From: Brachionus rotundiformis
Taxonomy: Eukaryota > Rotifera > Eurotatoria > Ploima > Brachionidae
Direction of reading: 5' to 3'
Length of the DNA: 64,000 nt
Assembly: GCA_016802295.1 (NCBI GenBank)
Contig: JAESIW010000137.1
Location: 4,762,433-4,826,432 of the forward strand
Below, piece after piece: positions 59,701 through 64,000 of this stretch. The notes beneath the pieces were generated by a model. It did no database searches and was not told the origin of the DNA. It saw only the letters and a list, made by a program, of their open reading frames with translations. The position numbers were made by a program, and so were the translations under genes. Positions within the stretch are counted from its first letter, which is position 1, and each line of letters opens with the position of its first letter.

Positions 59701-62700
59701 TGTAATTGAAAAATGAATAATAAATTATCAAAACATTGAAAAATAATAAGAAAAAAAGATAGATAAATTATATTTTCTAATAAATTTTTGATACAAATAA
59801 CATGTCCTCTTTTTCCACTTTAATTAAAATTAATAATATTAAGAAATTTGAAAATACTCATATGAATTCATTTTTTAAGGAAAAAGCTTCTTGAATTTTA
59901 TCAACGCTTTAGTGTTTCAAGCCATTGTACTGCCTTTTCTTATAAGCCATTGATTGATTTTCAAAAGCTTGGTAATATAAAATTAGGTGAAAATTATGTC
60001 CTCGAATGTCCATCAAAAAATTGTGAACAAATTTCTAATCTCGAGCCAATATTTTCCAAAAGTGACAGTGATATCGAGATAGAGAGTCCTGCTGCCAGCT
60101 ATGACAACATATTTGGTAGCAATAGCTCAAATTCAAAATCATCTATAAATCTTGGTAAAACTGAAGTGCAAGACGCTTCCATTAAGAAAAATATTCTTAA
60201 TCTTCATTCGGAGCAAATTTTTCTCGGGATGGTATCCATGCAGTATAAAGCCAGAATAGTATTTATTTTAAATCTAATAAATCTAAGGCTTTTAAATGAC
60301 TTTTATTTAAGGATGTGGTAAAGTTGGTTGAAATATTGACAAATTCATGCATTAGATTTGTACATTTTAGCTATGATAACGAAAATATAAGCAAAGTAAA
60401 TAAAAAATTTATAAAATTCTAAAAATAGTATTTGACTGATAATTAAAAAGGCCTTTGCTGAAATGCTAGGTTTGGATACTGGTTGGAATTGCCATATTTC
60501 GCTTGCAAATGATGCAAATATGCCAAACATATCCAAAACAGTCAATTACGACTCTTTCAATGATCAAAATTCGATTGCTAATGAAAATTTGGAAGAAAGA
60601 AAAAAAATAGTTAAAAATGAAAATCACTATGCGAATACTAGAAAGTTTAGTAAAAGATTATGGGCAAAAAAAAAGCTTTCAACCGACCGAAAATTGTCAC
60701 ATGGTATGAGCTTGCCAAATTTAAAGCTTCCTGTATATTCTCAAATTAACACAAATAGTCATAGTGTTAAATTCAATCTAAAAAACTCGACCTACAACAA
60801 AAGGACGAAAAAACTGTCTCGCCTTGGCTCTGTAGATAGGTCGTCCATTTCATCAGGAAACAGTATTGTCACTGTATCAGAAAATTACAGAATGAACAAT
60901 TTAAATAAACGTTCTAATATTAAATCTAATATAAACACTTATAATGCAAGTGCTTCTAGTATAAAAAGTTCAATATTAAAAGATATAGGAAGAAGTTTTA
61001 AAAAAAAATCTCCTCCTAGACCAAAATTTGATGATGATTCGAGTATCCATAGTGGAAGATCCTTGTCCGAAACTGAAATATATGGAAATGCGGTATTTTA
61101 TCTAAGCAAGAAGAAAAATAATAATTTAGAATTCTTATTTTTTCTATTTTTAGGCTCAACTTCCCCGTGGCATTGACAATATTAGAAGACACTTGGACTC
61201 TAATATTGACAATGTGCCATTGCATGTTTCACTGTTCACAGATAGTAATAAAAATTCTATCATTCAAATGATATTAATAATGAAAGATTATGGAGAAATT
61301 GTATGCTGTTTAGGTAGCTCTCATTCTATTGAAAATAATAATGTCTTTTCGGTTGCCAATGTTGCGTAAGTTAAAAAATTATCTATTTAATTTATTAACA
61401 AAATCTAAAATATTAATCTATTTCTTTGCCATAGTTTTTTAACTCCCGAGAATTTATCTGATTGAGCTTATAAGTCAGAGTTAAGTTAATTGGCTTTTAA
61501 AATATATTTTTCAAAACTAGTCACTTGAATTGAAACAATCATTTACTTAATTATTAATTCACTATTAAATAATAATTAATCAAATGAAACATTTTTTTAA
61601 ATAAAAATTTTTATTTTTTAAAATATAAAGAAATAGAGGATATCCTTTTATAAAGAAAATTGAACTTTTGAGTTTAAACTTTATAAAAAAAAATCAATGT
61701 AAAATTACTGCGCAAGTCTAGGTAAGACGATTTTGAGCTTTAGAATATCTACATTGCAGATACAAATCCTACGATTAATATTACCACAAATAAAAAATGT
61801 TAGATTTTATAGTAACAAAAATATAAAAAATTTAAAAAATTTTTATGACAAAAATTAATTATGTTTAGAATCAGCATAGAACCTGTATACCCAAGACTAT
61901 GCATTAACAACGATTTTGACCAATCTTCTACACAAGACTCTAATGAACCAAAAAAACCTGAGCTAATGGATTTATGTGAGTCAATGAATTCCCTTTGCTG
62001 TGGGATTAGCTTAAAGCACCATGAACTATTCCTATTACCTCCAATTATGTCCTTGGTAATTTAATTATATTTGCTTCTTTATTAGACTAATGAATTTTAG
62101 GCAAAAGAAATGGTTTATTCGTATCGAGTTGCGATACTTTTTATGGTCAAAAGTAGCTTATCTGTGAGTCTTTTGCAGCTATTGTGTAATATACTTTTTT
62201 TGCCTCCAATCCTATCAGAACTCCAAGTAATTCTAAATTCTATAATTAAATTTGAATTATAGAAATAAATTTAGGTAACATTATTGGTGATATTTACAAT
62301 ACCATTTTTGAGCTATTCCTTGGTACATAAAAATGAAAGCAATGAATTGCGTTGTAATACAAAAAAGAATTCATCATTAATTAATAGAAAGGTAATTTAA
62401 AAAAATTTTTTAGATTTTTTTAATTTTAAATTTAAAGGATGTTCGACGATTTTTGATTACTTTTATGGTCAAATTTTGTCCATCAATAATTATTTTGATT
62501 ATTTTCTTTAGTATTAGTCTATTAATAAAATTCAGTGAAATTAAAGTCGAGGAAATAAATGAACCAACAATTAATTCAACCATAGCCAGTCAAATTTTTT
62601 CAAAAAATATGTACGCTTAATTGACTAATAATAAAATAATGTTTATTTTTGTTTATAGTTTTAAAAGAAAAAATGTCATGAACCTAGACGACGTGGAATC

Positions 62701-63238
62701 AAAAATAATTCAATCAGCCCAGTTTTTTAATTATCTATTTCTAACTTATTTTTTATGTAATTTTTTTTTATTTTTATTTTAATGGTAAAAAAATCTAACT
62801 GTTTAGGCTTCATTTCAATGAATTTTGTCTCAGTTGAAAAATCGATTTGGAAGTATTTACCATTCAGAAATAAGACCTGGACAAAAATTTTGATTTTTGT
62901 GTAAAATTTAATCATCTAAAATATTGGAAAAAATTATTCTTTTCAAAAAGATTTTTGGTGAATTTTCTAATAGTTGGATTGACTTATATTCAGTATGATT
63001 ACTTGTCTGTCTACGTTCGACAACTGCCTGTGCACATATGGATTTTGGTTATCATTTGGCCAATTTTTCTAATTTTTATAAACGAAATATACAAAGTTTC
63101 CGAAATAAGGTAAATATTATCTATAAATAATAAATAGATTATTTTAATTTATATCACAAAAGGGAAATATTACGTCAATATAAAAAGTCCAAATTAGACT
63201 TTGATACCAAACTAGGAATGAATTCACCTTTCGTCTGA
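56738..63238 (+). CDS. TMEM94: TMEM94-type P-type-ATPase-like membrane protein
   Basis: Large multi-span membrane protein; the mammalian homologue is reported as an ER magnesium transporter. 21 exons, 1522 codons (human 1356): 56738-56958, 57008-57144, 57192-57385, 57437-57618, 57666-57768, 57827-58417, 58475-58986, 59032-59128, 59182-59373, 59887-60258, 60312-60395, 60451-61092, 61154-61365, 61869-62055, 62101-62226, 62275-62391, 62438-62610, 62659-62756, 62807-62900, 62951-63109, 63163-63238. N-terminal spans, an actuator-like VIEGDLILIKPGQ, then two more spans. CIDKKGILAWPNPTAEKIWF (Asp482) replaces the P-type DKTGT loop. Later blocks: DDKNWNNNIDLLKPLGLS, QIFLGMVSMQYKARI, LGLDTGWNCHISLAND, QLPRGIDNIR, GEIVCCLGSS. 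The C-terminus, LDFDTKLGMNSPFV, matches the family. The start is the first in-frame ATG; upstream frame is open. Confidence 0.93.
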
Positions 63239-64000
63239 GCATTATTTATGATTAGTTTTAGATTTGTGAGATATTTTTTTTATTTCTTATAAATAGAAAT
63301 AATGTTAAATAAAATTTTAAAATAATTTTCATAGTGTTTTGTCTATTAATTCATTTTATTTCTAAGATACTTTGTCATATGTCAATATGTCCATAATTTT
63401 TCCATTCAAGAATTAAAATTAAAAATAGCCATCCAAAGGCCATAATCTTTAAGAAATCTAAGATCAATTTAGTTTTTATATTTAAGTTATCTAAAAATAA
63501 AAGTTGTACTCAAAGATAAAGAGGGTAAATATTGTGCAAACTAAAAAAGTTGCCCGCAAAATAAGCCCCATTGAGTTCTTAGCAAACGAGAGTACCATGT
63601 TGGAACATCTCTGCTTAGCTTGCATTACTGTTGTTTCAGTATAACGATAAGAGCTCATTTTCACTCAACAGCTAAATATCATGGCTGATTGTATGAGCGC
63701 CGAAAATGAGGTATTATAAATTCAAATAAGGTACTTTCTACCTGATAGAATCTATCCGGGGACTTTCCCCTGAGCATAAAATATGAAACCAGGTTCATTT
63801 TGTGGTAGCTCAGACTGCAAGTCTTTGCGGACAACACTCTTTTAATGCAAAAAACTATTTATATACATGAACTAATAATTTAAATAGCATATGGTAATTC
63901 TTTGTGAGATAAAAGTGGCCTTTGAATTTAAAAACCTCGAACGCCATCTTTATATAAAAAAAAGATTTAAAAAAAATTTATTTACAATAATTTTAAAGAG
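63239..64000. other. 3' flank of TMEM94 with a GC-elevated patch
   Basis: AT-rich to about 63530, then a GC-elevated stretch at 63540-63840 with no gene-like frame. It includes an inverted repeat (CTCATTTTC / GAAAATGAG near 63655-63710) and a kappaB-like palindrome. No tRNA or known RNA fold could be assigned. Confidence 0.45.
63758..63770. promoter_or_regulatory. Perfect kappaB-like site
   Basis: GGGGACTTTCCCC matches the NF-kB/Rel consensus GGGRNWYYCC and is palindromic around its centre. Such a G/C-rich string is improbable by chance in this AT-rich DNA. Function is inferred from motif alone. Confidence 0.4.

Noticed and set aside
63540..63840. tRNA or other RNA gene in the GC-rich end patch
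   Set aside because: No T-loop GGTTCRA motif or cloverleaf could be built; the motifs present do not fit a known small RNA.
1..64000. CRISPR arrays, prokaryotic operons, Shine-Dalgarno sites
   Set aside because: Spliceosomal introns and animal gene families throughout show nuclear eukaryotic DNA; no CRISPR-type repeat-spacer pattern was seen.

Overview
This is a eukaryotic window: strongly AT-rich, with compact genes whose introns are mostly 45-60 bp, GT-AG, plus a few of 300-950 bp. The gene set is bilaterian: a fused glutamyl-prolyl-tRNA synthetase, an Sp-family zinc-finger factor with a buttonhead box, a KCTD3/SHKBP1 protein, TMEM94 and Tubby. Low GC plus tiny introns fit a small-genome invertebrate such as a monogonont rotifer (Brachionus-like). 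That assignment is inference. The window has one 336-bp N gap.

Layout. 0-1.6 kb: ARPC1 (-). 3.1-3.8 kb: three tiny single-span membrane-protein ORFs packed head to tail with no spacer, like a bacterial operon. 5.5-6.9 kb: CDC37 (+). 8.3-11.5 kb: KCTD3/SHKBP1 (+). 13.2-14.5 kb: an unrecognised five-exon gene (-). 15.1-25.9 kb: a same-strand housekeeping run of DPH5, EPRS, TCP1 and UBE2Q (+). 25.9-34.7 kb: an Sp transcription factor (-) alone between large non-coding flanks. 34.8-36.6 kb: Tubby-like (+). 37.6-43.2 kb: HSD17B4, SSR2 and SUB1 (-). 43.6-44.6 kb: EIF3F (+), divergent from SUB1 and convergent with RPLP0 (44.9-45.9 kb, -). 45.9-50.5 kb: a repeat-rich stretch with the gap. 50.5-54.6 kb: a ROCO-family LRR GTPase (+). 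56.7-63.2 kb: TMEM94 (+).

Gene models were built exon by exon by matching reading phase across GT-AG introns to remembered family alignments. The models for the recognised genes close in frame from ATG to stop. Most serve basic cell functions: translation (EPRS, eIF3f, uL10, DPH5), folding (CDC37, CCT1), ER translocation (TRAP-beta), actin branching (ARPC1), peroxisomal beta-oxidation (HSD17B4), ubiquitin transfer (UBE2Q) and transcription (SUB1, Sp).

Main points for a second look: (1) the tricistronic cluster at 3140-3792, with one TAG|ATG junction and one ATGA overlap; (2) a dispersed element of about 260 bp in two highly similar inverted copies 37 kb apart plus a decayed third copy; (3) pyrimidine/T-rich AG sites a few bases before the ATG of about half the genes, suggesting trans-spliced leaders or 5'-UTR introns; (4) a gap flanked by exact-length 101-bp repeats that looks like an assembly artefact; (5) an EPRS lacking the N-terminal GST-like domain.
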